Assembly (NCBI GenBank): GCA_934317205.1
Contig: CAKREL010000010.1
Span: 1-39,274 of the forward strand
Length of the DNA stretch: 39,274 bases
DNA from: an uncultured Eubacterium sp.
Lineage (GTDB): Bacteria; Bacillota; Clostridia; Lachnospirales; Lachnospiraceae
Direction: 5' to 3'
Shown: positions 1 through 7,872 of the stretch, piece after piece
How the letters are laid out: each line of letters begins with the position of its first letter
Numbering within the stretch: position 1 is the first letter of the stretch
Notes under the pieces: model-generated
Database searches by the model: none
What the model was told of the DNA's origin: nothing
The model's input: the letters and a program-made list of their open reading frames with translations, nothing else
Made by a program: the position numbers and the translations under genes

Positions 1-24
1 TGATTTAACCACGATTTTTGCCAT
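1..24 (-). CDS. 5' end of a gene cut by the window edge (possible ferredoxin-like subunit)
   Basis: Only the first eight codons are present, reading MAKIVVKS on the minus strand. The ATG is at 22-24, preceded by a strong GAGGAGG ribosome binding site at 34-40 about nine bases away. A start of this kind, followed by a CxxC cluster, is common in 4Fe-4S delta subunits of 2-oxoacid:ferredoxin oxidoreductases, but no cysteine is visible here, so that identity is a guess. It lies directly downstream of the P-loop ATPase gene and is probably co-transcribed with it. Confidence 0.6.
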
Positions 25-121
25 CGATTAAATCCTCCTCTCAAGATAATAAATACTTGTTATAATTGATTATTTTTAAACACCGATATACACGATGTTT
101 GAAAGCTTGATTCTCCGGAAA

Positions 122-853
122 TCATCCCCGGCCCGGAACCGGCTGACCATTTGTAAGGTCGTTCTGTAACCACGGGTAGGTCAGATACAATTCAATTGGA
201 AATACCGGCACATCTGAGGATTCTTTTACATCCTCGTACAGATCTTCTCTGACACATGCAAAATCAACCGCAATATACGGTGTCACCATCTCAGACATCT
301 TGCGGCTGCCCTCGATAAATTCCTTTGCAGTTGTGGTAATTCCATTGTTCGGATTATTTACCATGTGAAGTTTGCCAAGCTGAATATGGGAAACACCAAG
401 AATCTGTCCCAGTGTACCATCGATATGGTCGATATCATTGGACCACGGACGATACGCATTCAGCACATAATATACGATGGTATTGTCCTTGTTCAGCTTC
501 GGTGCGTAACCGCCAATGGCGCGTGCTCCGATATGGTCTCCGCCGACATCCATAACTACATAACAATCTTCATCCTTTAACAGACGATTGACACCTCCGA
601 CAACCGTCGGGGCATCCATGAACTGCTTCTCATGGTGACAAATAATTCCCATTTCTTCCATCTGTATCTCTACATCTCTGGATCGAAACAGCGGCTTTGT
701 CATATCCATGTCAAAGAAATGTACCGGCTTGTCCTGAAGCTGCACCAGCCATTTTGCGAAATTGATGGAAATCTCGCTTTTTCCGCTTCCGGCTTCGCCG
801 ACAAATACAAAATTAATGTTGTCTCCAATGAGCTTTTTTAATTTTTCCTGCAT
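122..853 (-). CDS. P-loop NTPase of the MinD/ParA-like type, function unknown
   Basis: This 243-residue protein starts near MQEKLKKLIGDN and has a Walker A motif GEAGSGKSE about 20 residues in, followed by a hydrophobic strand and FFDMDMTKP, which fits a SIMIBI-class (MinD/CobQ-like) fold. A second acidic strand, CYVVMDVGGDHIGAR, could be Walker B. No membrane segment or cysteine cluster is visible. The reading frame is open further upstream through a GTG at 934, but the ATG at 853 has GGAGGA about eight bases before it, so the shorter form is chosen. The next gene downstream starts about 100 bases away. If that gene is a ferredoxin oxidoreductase subunit, this ATPase may help assemble or insert a cofactor. 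That role is inference only. Confidence 0.75.
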   Translation of the reverse strand: MQEKLKKLIGDNINFVFVGEAGSGKSEISINFAKWLVQLQDKPVHFFDMDMTKPLFRSRDVEIQMEEMGIICHHEKQFMDAPTVVGGVNRLLKDEDCYVVMDVGGDHIGARAIGGYAPKLNKDNTIVYYVLNAYRPWSNDIDHIDGTLGQILGVSHIQLGKLHMVNNPNNGITTTAKEFIEGSRKMSEMVTPYIAVDFACVREDLYEDVKESSDVPVFPIELYLTYPWLQNDLTNGQPVPGRG

Positions 854-905
854 ACTGCAGCTTCCTCCGTTCCATTTCCTGATTGGAAATTTTCTCACTG
901 ACGTC

Positions 906-934
906 ATTCTACTACAATTTCTCGAGTTAGTCAC
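906..934 (-). promoter_or_regulatory. Candidate promoter of the P-loop NTPase gene
   Basis: On the minus strand a GTGACT -35 (929-934) and a TAGAAT -10 (906-911) are separated by 17 bases. This places the start about 45 bases upstream of the chosen ATG. A perfect 8-bp palindrome TGACGTCA (899-906) overlaps the expected start point and could be an operator. Confidence 0.45.
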
Positions 935-1119
935 GTCTTTTTTTATAAAAAATATGAAATATTATATATCTTGCACGATTTCAATATAAAAAAGAAGAAC
1001 AAACGATGACTTTGCTCTCAATAATGAATTTTTTGTCACTTCAGGCTATACGTCACTCTTATATCTTGGTACAATTACAAGTAGAAACCCAATCCTATTA
1101 TCTTAAGAGAGATATCAAC

Positions 1120-3240
1120 ATGAAAAAAATAAAAATTTTTTTAGCATCAGCCTTAAACGAACTGAGTGAACAGAGAAATGAACTGGCCCGCTTCATCCTC
1201 GGAGTCAACAATCATCTGATTGACGAAGATTTCTATGTAGATCTGCAGCTTTGTGAAGAATTAGATCCAGCCTTTGTCCTTTCCCGCAAACAGGATGAAT
1301 ATAATGCATACATCCAAAATGCCGACTACGTTTTCTTTTTGTTCCTGTCCCACGTTGGACAATATACAAAAGAAGAATTTGAGATCGCCTATGCTCATTT
1401 CCAACAACATCAGACACCTCATATTCTGACCTATTTTTACAGAGAACATGTTGCTGATATAACCTGTGAAAGCGGTCAATTTGCAGAAGAGTTGAGTGAA
1501 AAATACGGACATTATTATTGCATCTGTAATAACCTCGAAACCATAAAGCTGGCTCTTCTTCTGCAGATATCCCAATGCTTCTCCACATTGAAGCAAGTCA
1601 CTTTAAAGAATGGGCGTATCTGCCTGAATGATGTGGACTATCTTTCCATGCAGCAAACGGATGTCATTGCCGGCAACCAGGAGTACCAAAAGATTGTTAA
1701 TGAGTTAAATACACTGACAGAAAAAATCGAACTTCTTGCTAATGAAAGACCGCTACAGGAAGATCTGCTCATAGAATACAACAGACAAAAAGATGATCTC
1801 TTATCCCGAAAACTGTCCATAGAAGAACAAAGTCTGGCTTATATGTCTAAAATCTATGATGATATCATACATGGAAGTATCTCTGCATTAAAAGCAAAAC
1901 TGTATCGTCTGATCGAGCAGGGCCGGATTACCGAAGCGGATCAGCTTTTAAGTATGTCTTCCATGGAAGGATTTCAAAACAGTCATCAGCAGTTTTTCGC
2001 ACAGCAGCAGGAACTTGCAAAAGAATGTATCGATTTGTATCAGCAGAAAATTTCTCTGACCCGCATGCAGAAGCTGACACCTGATCGGATAGAACTGATT
2101 CACACCTGCTATCAGAAAATAAAAACGATTGTTGAACTGACCGGACACTCTGAAAATACACTGATCCCGTATCTCCATTTTCTGGAAGAAACAGATCAGA
2201 ACCCGGATGAAATAGAAGATTTGACAGCCTATATTCAATGGTGTTATATGAAACCCGGATACCAGGTTCCGTTAAAAGATTACAGTGATCTGTACAATGA
2301 ACTACTGCATCATTATGAAGCAAATCAAAATCACAAAAAGGCATCTGAACTGCTGACACAATTTGTAGAAAAAGTAGAAAGTTCTTCCGAAACAGATGCT
2401 TTCATTTTATGTGAAGCCTGTATTCGGATTCAAACTCATTACCGTCACATTTATCCTGACCTTGACACCATTCGTTACTGGCAGAAAGAAGCACTTCACT
2501 ACGCTGAGCAAAGCGATTCTGATTATCAAAAGGCCATCTGCTATAAGGAGATGGGCGGTATCGCAGGACTCACTGAAAATTTTGATGAGATGGAAAACTA
2601 CTTTTCCGAGTCGCTTACATACATGGAGCAGCTCTACAATAACAACCCTGAAAAATGGATTTCAGAATACATAAAGCTTTGCCTTATGTATGGAAATATA
2701 TACCAAAACAAAGCAAATGAGCTTACGGAATCCACCAATGATATCTACAGTTTTGTGTCTGATAATGAAAATGGGGCAGAACGCTGGGAAGAGAGTATAA
2801 AAAGAAGTGCATCATGGAGGGAAAAAGCCGGCAGTTATTATCAGAAAGCATATGAATTTGCAAACCAACATGTTAGCCGCTATGACACATTCAAAAATCA
2901 GCTGATCCTCTGTCAGTGTATGCCGGGAATGGGTATGTATTACGAATCAGTAAATCAACTGAAAAAAGCAACAGATCTGTACTGGGAATATATCAACACA
3001 CTCCTTGATATCTACCTGACAGCCCCTCATGAAGCCGCTTATGAAATTATGGAAGGATTGGTTCATCCTATCAGATTTTGGATTTATTATCGTGCTTTTG
3101 ACGATGCACAATTTGCGTTAGATGCCTATGAAAGCATAGTATTTACTTTTTACACACATAATCCTGAAAAATATGTTGAGTATGCACGCTATGCAAGAGA
3201 ACTGAAAGTTGATTTACTGGATGAACGTGAATGGGTATAA
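1120..3240 (+). CDS. DUF4062-like N-terminal domain fused to TPR-like helical repeats
   Basis: The 706-residue protein opens with KKIKIFLASALNELSEQRNEL, a conserved lead-in of DUF4062/TIR-like sensor domains (K-I-F-L-A-S..-L..ER). A hydrophobic strand YVFFLFLSHVG follows about 80 residues in and EEFEIAYAHF after it, together covering about 160 residues. A coiled-coil-rich linker with LTEKIELLANE comes next. The rest, to residue 706, is helical with TPR-like repeats (for example YQKAICYKEMGGIAGLTENFDEMENYFSES). No Walker A motif is visible, so unlike many DUF4062 proteins it seems to lack a STAND NTPase core. The start is the ATG at 1120 with weak AGAGAG upstream; 38 further in-frame codons upstream lack a ribosome site. 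It stands alone on the plus strand, against the direction of most neighbours. Such proteins are often defence or signalling factors, but no function is proven. Confidence 0.75.
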   Translation: MKKIKIFLASALNELSEQRNELARFILGVNNHLIDEDFYVDLQLCEELDPAFVLSRKQDEYNAYIQNADYVFFLFLSHVGQYTKEEFEIAYAHFQQHQTPHILTYFYREHVADITCESGQFAEELSEKYGHYYCICNNLETIKLALLLQISQCFSTLKQVTLKNGRICLNDVDYLSMQQTDVIAGNQEYQKIVNELNTLTEKIELLANERPLQEDLLIEYNRQKDDLLSRKLSIEEQSLAYMSKIYDDIIHGSISALKAKLYRLIEQGRITEADQLLSMSSMEGFQNSHQQFFAQQQELAKECIDLYQQKISLTRMQKLTPDRIELIHTCYQKIKTIVELTGHSENTLIPYLHFLEETDQNPDEIEDLTAYIQWCYMKPGYQVPLKDYSDLYNELLHHYEANQNHKKASELLTQFVEKVESSSETDAFILCEACIRIQTHYRHIYPDLDTIRYWQKEALHYAEQSDSDYQKAICYKEMGGIAGLTENFDEMENYFSESLTYMEQLYNNNPEKWISEYIKLCLMYGNIYQNKANELTESTNDIYSFVSDNENGAERWEESIKRSASWREKAGSYYQKAYEFANQHVSRYDTFKNQLILCQCMPGMGMYYESVNQLKKATDLYWEYINTLLDIYLTAPHEAAYEIMEGLVHPIRFWIYYRAFDDAQFALDAYESIVFTFYTHNPEKYVEYARYARELKVDLLDEREWV

Positions 3241-3320
3241 CTTGCCTCGATTTTCCAATGACCTTTACTAACTTTTAAAATGTCATTTACATCATCGCTC
3301 CCAGTGCATAAAATACACGT

Positions 3321-3356
3321 TTACCGTGGCACACCTTTTGGTCACTGCCACGGCAA
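3321..3356. repeat. Inverted repeat in the gap between the TPR gene and the deacetylase gene
   Basis: Arms of 11 bases at 3321-3331 (TTACCGTGGCA) and 3346-3356 (TGCCACGGCAA) pair with one mismatch around a 14-base loop. No T-run follows on either strand, so it is not a clear intrinsic terminator. The rest of the 3241-3536 gap is AT-rich; a TATACT hexamer at 3439-3444 could be a -10, but no good -35 is present. Confidence 0.5.
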
Positions 3357-3536
3357 TCTTATGTGAATTTGAACGTTTTTTATCATACAAAATCGAAAAA
3401 AATAACCTAGTCTTAAAAGTTATTTAAAAATTAAGTGGTATACTTATCAAAAATAAATCTTAAACAAGATATCCCTATCTGATCTAAAATATTTATTTTC
3501 AGCAAAGGATACTACTCCGAAAGGAACGAATTTACC

Positions 3537-4301
3537 ATGAAGAAAAAACTGATTTCTCTTCTGCTTTGCCTTGTACTGTTCGCGGCACTATTTGGCAGCA
3601 CACTCTACTGCAGTATAAACTCAAACAAAAAAGCGGTCTGGTATTTTTCCAGTAACTGCGAAGGCAAACTGAACAGTCTGTCGCACGTTCCCAAAAATGC
3701 CCTGACAGGATATGACTCTCTGATGATTGTAGCGCATCCGGATGATGAAACGATCTGGGGCGGTTCCTTTCTGTTGAACGGGAACTATGTTGTTGTATGT
3801 ATCACCAACGGCAATAGCAAAACCCGCCGCCGTGAATTTGAATCTGTCATCAACCAGACCGGCTCCATCGGCATTATGCTGACCTATCCGGACAAAACGC
3901 TTGGCAAACGCGATAACTGGAACAGCTGCAAGACGGAAATCGAAAAGGACGTTGCTGAAATCTTAAAAATGAATGACTGGCAGACCATTGTAACACACAA
4001 TCCGGAAGGCGAATACGGACACATTCATCACCAGATGACCAGTGAACTGACCACAACTGCTGTCTCTGACCAGGAACAGCTTGACCGGCTTTATTATTTT
4101 GGGAAATACGTGAAAGCGAAAAATATGGATTCCGGCAAATATAAAAAATACCTGACCAATGCCATCTCCGGTCAGGAATTAGACCGTAAAATGGCATTGA
4201 CCAGGTTATATGGTTCTCAGGAAAAAGTTATGGAGCATCTCGGTCACATGCTGCCTTACGAAAATTGGACTCCAGCATCTCCATCCGCTTCTCAACATTA
4301 A
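3537..4301 (+). CDS. Exported PIG-L (LmbE-like) family deacetylase
   Basis: The 254-residue protein has an N-terminal signal peptide or membrane anchor (KKKLISLLLCLVLFAALFG), so it probably acts outside the cytoplasm. The metal-binding signature AHPDDE follows at about residue 64, and a third histidine motif YGHIHHQM lies near residue 163. These are the zinc ligands of PIG-L/LmbE de-N-acetylases, which remove acetyl groups from N-acetylglucosamine-type sugars. The length fits the family. An AAGGAACG ribosome site lies upstream of the ATG. A likely role is trimming of cell-surface glycan or a secreted sugar, but the substrate cannot be told. It converges with the pucR gene and is followed by the hairpin cluster at 4318-4408. 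Confidence 0.85.
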   Translation: MKKKLISLLLCLVLFAALFGSTLYCSINSNKKAVWYFSSNCEGKLNSLSHVPKNALTGYDSLMIVAHPDDETIWGGSFLLNGNYVVVCITNGNSKTRRREFESVINQTGSIGIMLTYPDKTLGKRDNWNSCKTEIEKDVAEILKMNDWQTIVTHNPEGEYGHIHHQMTSELTTTAVSDQEQLDRLYYFGKYVKAKNMDSGKYKKYLTNAISGQELDRKMALTRLYGSQEKVMEHLGHMLPYENWTPASPSASQH

Positions 4302-4317
4302 TCGGTATTTTCCTTGT

Positions 4318-4408
4318 AAAGCGGACATTCGCAATCCGCTTTCGCTACTTGCTCATGAACGCAGTCGCTTTGCGACCTGTCAGTGAGAGCTTTTAACTCC
4401 CACTGACA
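4318..4408. repeat. Cluster of three hairpins between convergent genes
   Basis: Three inverted repeats lie in a row: AAAGCGGA/TCCGCTTT (4318-4325, 4335-4342), GTCGC/GCGAC (4364-4368, 4372-4376), and a 12-base arm pair with one mismatch (4378-4389, 4397-4408; TGTCAGTGAGAG against CTCCCACTGACA). The last hairpin resembles the CAGTGG-type hairpin at 9791-9827 after hydA, suggesting a dispersed repeat family. It could act as a two-way terminator for the convergent genes, although it lacks a T-run. Confidence 0.6.
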
Positions 4409-4431
4409 TAAGCATCCCCCTTACCCACCGC

Positions 4432-5580
4432 TTACAGCAATTCCCGAACCTGATATGCCAGAATCAATTCAAACCGGCTCTGCAGACCGCTAAAATCTCT
4501 GCCGAGAATCTTTTTAATTTTGTTAAGCTGATAATTGATGGTATTTCGATGTACATATACCGCATCTGCCAATGCCTGCACGCTTCCGTCCAGTTCCAGG
4601 TATCGTCTCAGCAACTCCAGATGCTGAGTATTGTTTTCACGGTCATAGCGTTCCAGCGCACCAAGCGTTTCATAATAATAATCCTGTAGTACTTCACTGT
4701 CTCCTACGGACAGAAGAATCTTTTTTGCTCCAAACTCATCATAGAAGAGTGGACTTTCGCCCCGTTTCCGCGCAATCCTCAGCAACGTACAGACCTTCTG
4801 ATAACTAACGGGCAAGTGTTCGATGCCAGTCTCATTCTGACTGACTGCAATTTTCAATGTCACAGTTTCGGATCCTTCCTGCTCCTCCAGTCGTTTTGCC
4901 AGCTCATGGATCTCCTCATTGGTAAAATCATTTAATACAATAAAAATTGACTCTGAGGATACAAAATACCCAATTGTGCCAGCCATACGCTCTACTCTGC
5001 GCAGCAAATGGGAACGGAACATTTTCTGCCGATAGACGTTTCTATTCAAAAAATCGATATCAATCCCCATCATGCAGAACTTTCCATTAATGTTAAAATT
5101 ATTACGTGCAAGCGCCGGCAGATATTCCCGGGCATTTTGGGGATCAAACACGATATTTTTCAGTGTGTCTGCCAGATTTTCTTCTTCTTTTTCATTCTGG
5201 AAAATCTGGTTAGAAAAATCCCTTGTAATGTCCACCAGTCGGGTCTTCCATGGCACCTCCAGCAATGGGAAATTCATCTGGTTACAATAATCGATCACGT
5301 CCTGTGGCACTGCTGTAATGTAAGGTCCCACATTCACCACCAGACCACTGGCTTCCCTTTCATACAGATTCTCTACAAATTCCAGCAGCCATTCATTCCC
5401 CTTCTGGGCGATTCCTGTCGTAAAGATCAGTTCCCCACCATGAATGAATCCACCGGTCTCCACGTCCTCCAGAGTATGGATCCACTGCACGATATTGCCT
5501 GTCCCGTTCTCTCCGGCCAGAATCCTCATTCCATATAGATAACTTGCTTTTTCACATAATTGCCTCAGTAAAATAGCCAT
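4432..5580 (-). CDS. PucR-family transcriptional regulator
   Basis: The 382-residue protein has the family layout. An N-terminal sensing domain holds the typical stretches IHTLEDVETGGFIHGGEL and LVVNVGPYITAVPQDVIDYC. A central region resembling a GGDEF-related fold (FVSSESIFIVLNDFTNEE) follows. The C-terminal helix-turn-helix reads SVQALADAVYVHRNTINYQLNKI. The start is the ATG at 5580, eight bases after GGAG. The frame is open to 5730, but the upstream part runs through the leader hairpin and promoter, so it is unlikely to be coding. It is the last gene of the pyrimidine cluster but has its own promoter (5696-5724) with a palindrome just upstream that recurs at two other promoters in the window. 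It is therefore the best candidate for the local regulator. PucR proteins act as ligand-responsive activators of purine or related catabolism in other bacteria. Confidence 0.88.
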   Translation of the reverse strand: MAILLRQLCEKASYLYGMRILAGENGTGNIVQWIHTLEDVETGGFIHGGELIFTTGIAQKGNEWLLEFVENLYEREASGLVVNVGPYITAVPQDVIDYCNQMNFPLLEVPWKTRLVDITRDFSNQIFQNEKEEENLADTLKNIVFDPQNAREYLPALARNNFNINGKFCMMGIDIDFLNRNVYRQKMFRSHLLRRVERMAGTIGYFVSSESIFIVLNDFTNEEIHELAKRLEEQEGSETVTLKIAVSQNETGIEHLPVSYQKVCTLLRIARKRGESPLFYDEFGAKKILLSVGDSEVLQDYYYETLGALERYDRENNTQHLELLRRYLELDGSVQALADAVYVHRNTINYQLNKIKKILGRDFSGLQSRFELILAYQVRELL

Positions 5581-5607
5581 GTTCATCGCTCCTAATCCAA
5601 AAAGCAA

Positions 5608-5637
5608 GAAGCCATGACCAGAGATGGTCATGGCTTC
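5608..5637 (-). terminator. Terminator-like hairpin in the pucR leader (possible attenuator)
   Basis: Perfect 12-bp arms (GAAGCCATGACC / GGTCATGGCTTC) enclose a 6-base loop. On the minus strand they are followed by TTGCTTTTT (5607-5599), as in an intrinsic terminator. It lies after the predicted transcription start (about 5689) and about 16 bases before the ribosome site of pucR, so it would stop transcripts before the gene unless overridden. It could also end transcripts of the kinase-like gene upstream. Confidence 0.7.
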
Positions 5638-5695
5638 TTTGCGTCTGTCGTCGTTATTCTCAGTCCGCATTCCCCTGAATACTGACTTTTGATAC

Positions 5696-5724
5696 ATAAT
5701 AACGGTATTTAGCAAAAAAGGCAA
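5696..5724 (-). promoter_or_regulatory. Predicted sigma-A promoter of pucR
   Basis: On the minus strand TTGCCT (-35, 5719-5724) and TATTAT (-10, 5696-5701) are 17 bases apart. The expected start is near 5689, giving a leader of about 110 bases that contains the terminator-like hairpin. Confidence 0.65.
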
Positions 5725-5734
5725 GTACATTTTT

Positions 5735-5761
5735 CACAATTTTTCTTGTGCTGTGGCACAA
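5735..5761 (-). promoter_or_regulatory. Predicted operator, copy 1 (pucR promoter)
   Basis: A perfect palindrome TTGTGC-TGTG-GCACAA occupies 5746-5761. An extra half-site CACAA at 5735-5739 pairs with the inner TTGTG across six T/C bases. The palindrome centre is 52.5 bp upstream of the -10 hexamer, which is a typical activator position near -65. The same arrangement and spacing occur at 15582-15608 and, without the extra half-site, at 29647-29660. Confidence 0.72.
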
Positions 5762-5835
5762 TATTTTATCCCAGTTTAAGAAGAATCACTCGCAAGCGAG
5801 TATTTATAAATAACGCAGATAAACTGTACAATAAC

Positions 5836-6465
5836 CTAATCTCCAAATCGATAATTAACATAATCCACGATCAGTTTGACACAATTATCAATTCCGACTT
5901 TATAGCTGTTCAGCACCAGATCATAATTCATCGGATCTCTCCACTCACCGCCATAGGTGTAATGGTTATAATACTCACTGCGGTATTTATTTGTCTTTTT
6001 GTACATCTGCAGGGCACGCTGCTCTGATACGTTTGTACGCTCCATGATCGTATGAATGCAGGCGTTTTGCGGTGCTTCGATAAAAACATTGATAACATTT
6101 CCATAAGGTCTCAACACAAAATCCGCACATTTTCCGATCACAATAAAGGATTCACTTCTTGCCATAGTCTGAAGGATATCCGCCTGAATGTTAAACAGGT
6201 TATTATCGGATGTGAACTCTTTTTCTCTTGGTTCCAGCACTGTGGAGAATGGCATGGATGCCAGTTTTTTTGCCAGAAACCCACCGTTTAAACGTTCATC
6301 CATATCGACAAACAATTTTTCGTCAATACCGCTTTTTTCGGAAGCCATCGTCAGAATCTGTCGCTCATAGCATGGAATCCCAAGTTCTTTGGACAACGCC
6401 AGTCCGATACTTTTTCCACCTGCTCCGAAATTTCGGGCAATGGTAATTACATAATTTGTTCGCAT
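5836..6465 (-). CDS. Cytidylate kinase-like family protein
   Basis: The 209-residue protein begins VITIARNFGAGGKSIGLALSKELGIPCYERQIL, the nucleotide-binding lead of cytidylate-kinase-like proteins, in which the P-loop reads GAGGKS. Later parts, SFIVIGKCADFVL and the arginine-rich ERTNVSEQRALQMYKKTNKYRSEYYNHYT, match the lid region of this family. Housekeeping Cmk is usually slightly longer and has a classic GxxGxGKS loop, so this is the accessory cytidylate_kin2-type paralogue. Such proteins are frequent in Clostridia and poorly characterised. It lies between the M20 hydrolase and pucR genes. A GAGGTGAG ribosome site precedes the ATG. A link to pyrimidine metabolism is suggested by context only. 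Confidence 0.8.
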   Translation of the reverse strand: MRTNYVITIARNFGAGGKSIGLALSKELGIPCYERQILTMASEKSGIDEKLFVDMDERLNGGFLAKKLASMPFSTVLEPREKEFTSDNNLFNIQADILQTMARSESFIVIGKCADFVLRPYGNVINVFIEAPQNACIHTIMERTNVSEQRALQMYKKTNKYRSEYYNHYTYGGEWRDPMNYDLVLNSYKVGIDNCVKLIVDYVNYRFGD

Positions 6466-6548
6466 CTTCTCACCTCACTCACACTTTCAATTGTAAAATG
6501 CTTTCACAGATTCTATTTTCTATTTCACATATCTGTTTTAAACTTGTA

Positions 6549-7808
6549 TTAATCTTCTTTATCACATTTCAGAACCGCATTTAATAATACGGAAGCACCC
6601 ATCGTACACTGTTTTGTGGAAGTAAACTCCGGTTCGCAATGAGAATGTCCGTCTTTGGAAGGAACAAATACCATGGTTGTCGGGAGCATGTAGGATGCAA
6701 ACTGTGCGTCATGTCCGGCACCGGAATTGATCTTCTGATTAGAATATCCAAGTTCATTTACAGCATCCTGTACATAACCAACCAATGTCTTGTCATAGTA
6801 TACAGTATCACGGGTCCATGCTACTTCGTAATCTACTTTGCATTTTGCCACTTCTTTTGGCATGTTTTCAATGATGCTGACTACCTGAGCGATGACCTTC
6901 GGATCTTCATGTCTTGCATCCAGTGAGAAATCCACATAATCCGGGATAACAGTATGTACATTCGGATGGCATACAATCTCACCAGTTGTGTATACAAGTT
7001 CCGGATCCAGTTTATCCAGCTCTTCATGGAGATATTCCAGCACTTTTGCTGCTGCAAATAATGCGTCTTTTCTGTATTTCATCGGAGTAGTTCCTGCATG
7101 ATCTGCCTGACCGTAAGTGCGAATACGGTAGTTTACCATACCAAGGACACAAGTTACGACTCCGATATCATTTCCTGCTGCTTCCAGGATCGGACCCTGC
7201 TCGATATGAAGTTCAAACATTGCCTTGTATTCTTCTGGATTCAGACGGTTTTTGATATCTCCTTTGTAACCGGATGCATTTAATGCCATTTCAAATGTCT
7301 TTGTCGGATCCAGTACGGATTTGGATGCCATCATATCTTCAAACTTGAAGTTTTTTGCAATATCTTCCGGCAAATATTTGTTACAGATGATTCCTGAAGC
7401 CATCATAGCTGGTGGATAGAGGGAACCTTCCTCATTTGTCCAGATCATCGCTGTGATGTCATGTTTGTGCGGGATTTTTTCTGCTGCAATGGTCTCCAGA
7501 ACTTCCATCGCTCCCATGACACCAAGGATTCCATCGTAGTTACCGCCGTTTTTTACGGAATCACAATGGGATGCCATAACAATGTTTTTCAAAGATGGAT
7601 CAGACCCCTTCAATGTTGCATACACACATGCCACATCATCGGTCTTGATCTCAGCACCAATGGCCTCCATGCGTCTGATAAATTCTCCTCTCGCCTGCAA
7701 TGCCTCAGGGGAAAGAGAATATCTGGTAATTCCACCATGACCTGCATCGCCAAATTTACTCATTGTGCTGATTTTATCTTGCATTCTCGCTTCACTACAT
7801 TCATACAT
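6549..7808 (-). CDS. M20-family N-carbamoyl amidohydrolase (beta-ureidopropionase / allantoate hydrolase type)
   Basis: The 419-residue zinc hydrolase carries the dimetal ligands of the M20 carbamoylase group: ASHCDSV (His81), GGNYDGILGVM (Asp92), WTNEEGS (Glu126/Glu127), ELHIEQGPILE, and a C-terminal GHDAQFA with DGHSHCEPE. These are the signatures of HyuC/AllC/PydC-type enzymes. They remove the carbamoyl group from N-carbamoyl-beta-alanine, N-carbamoyl amino acids or allantoate. Because dihydropyrimidinase and PreA are encoded just upstream, the most likely reaction is N-carbamoyl-beta-alanine to beta-alanine, CO2 and ammonia. The start at 7808 has AAGGAGGA seven bases upstream; the frame is open to 7901, overlapping preA, but that part is lysine-rich and lacks a ribosome site. 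Allantoate or carbamoyl amino acids remain possible substrates. Confidence 0.85.
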   Translation of the reverse strand: MYECSEARMQDKISTMSKFGDAGHGGITRYSLSPEALQARGEFIRRMEAIGAEIKTDDVACVYATLKGSDPSLKNIVMASHCDSVKNGGNYDGILGVMGAMEVLETIAAEKIPHKHDITAMIWTNEEGSLYPPAMMASGIICNKYLPEDIAKNFKFEDMMASKSVLDPTKTFEMALNASGYKGDIKNRLNPEEYKAMFELHIEQGPILEAAGNDIGVVTCVLGMVNYRIRTYGQADHAGTTPMKYRKDALFAAAKVLEYLHEELDKLDPELVYTTGEIVCHPNVHTVIPDYVDFSLDARHEDPKVIAQVVSIIENMPKEVAKCKVDYEVAWTRDTVYYDKTLVGYVQDAVNELGYSNQKINSGAGHDAQFASYMLPTTMVFVPSKDGHSHCEPEFTSTKQCTMGASVLLNAVLKCDKED

Positions 7809-7872
7809 GACTGGTTCCTCCTTATTTCCTATGCATTTATGTTTTTTATGCATAGCTCTTGCTTTTTTGTTT

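Noticed and set aside
1006..1119. Extra 38 codons in front of the DUF4062-like gene
   Set aside because: There is no ribosome site before 1006. The ATG at 1120 starts the conserved KKIKIF block, so the extension is taken as open frame by chance.
5581..5730. Fifty-codon N-terminal extension of PucR
   Set aside because: It runs through the leader hairpin and the -35/-10 region, and the ATG at 5580 has the best ribosome site. A short translated leader cannot be ruled out.
5746..5766. Sigma-54 type promoter (TGGCAC) near the pucR operator
   Set aside because: TGGCAC is present but no TTGC is found 5 bp downstream, and a sigma-A promoter fits the same place better.
5787..5800. Palindrome ACTCGC-AA-GCGAGT after the kinase-like gene
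   Set aside because: The loop is too small and no T-run follows, so it is not a useful terminator or operator call.
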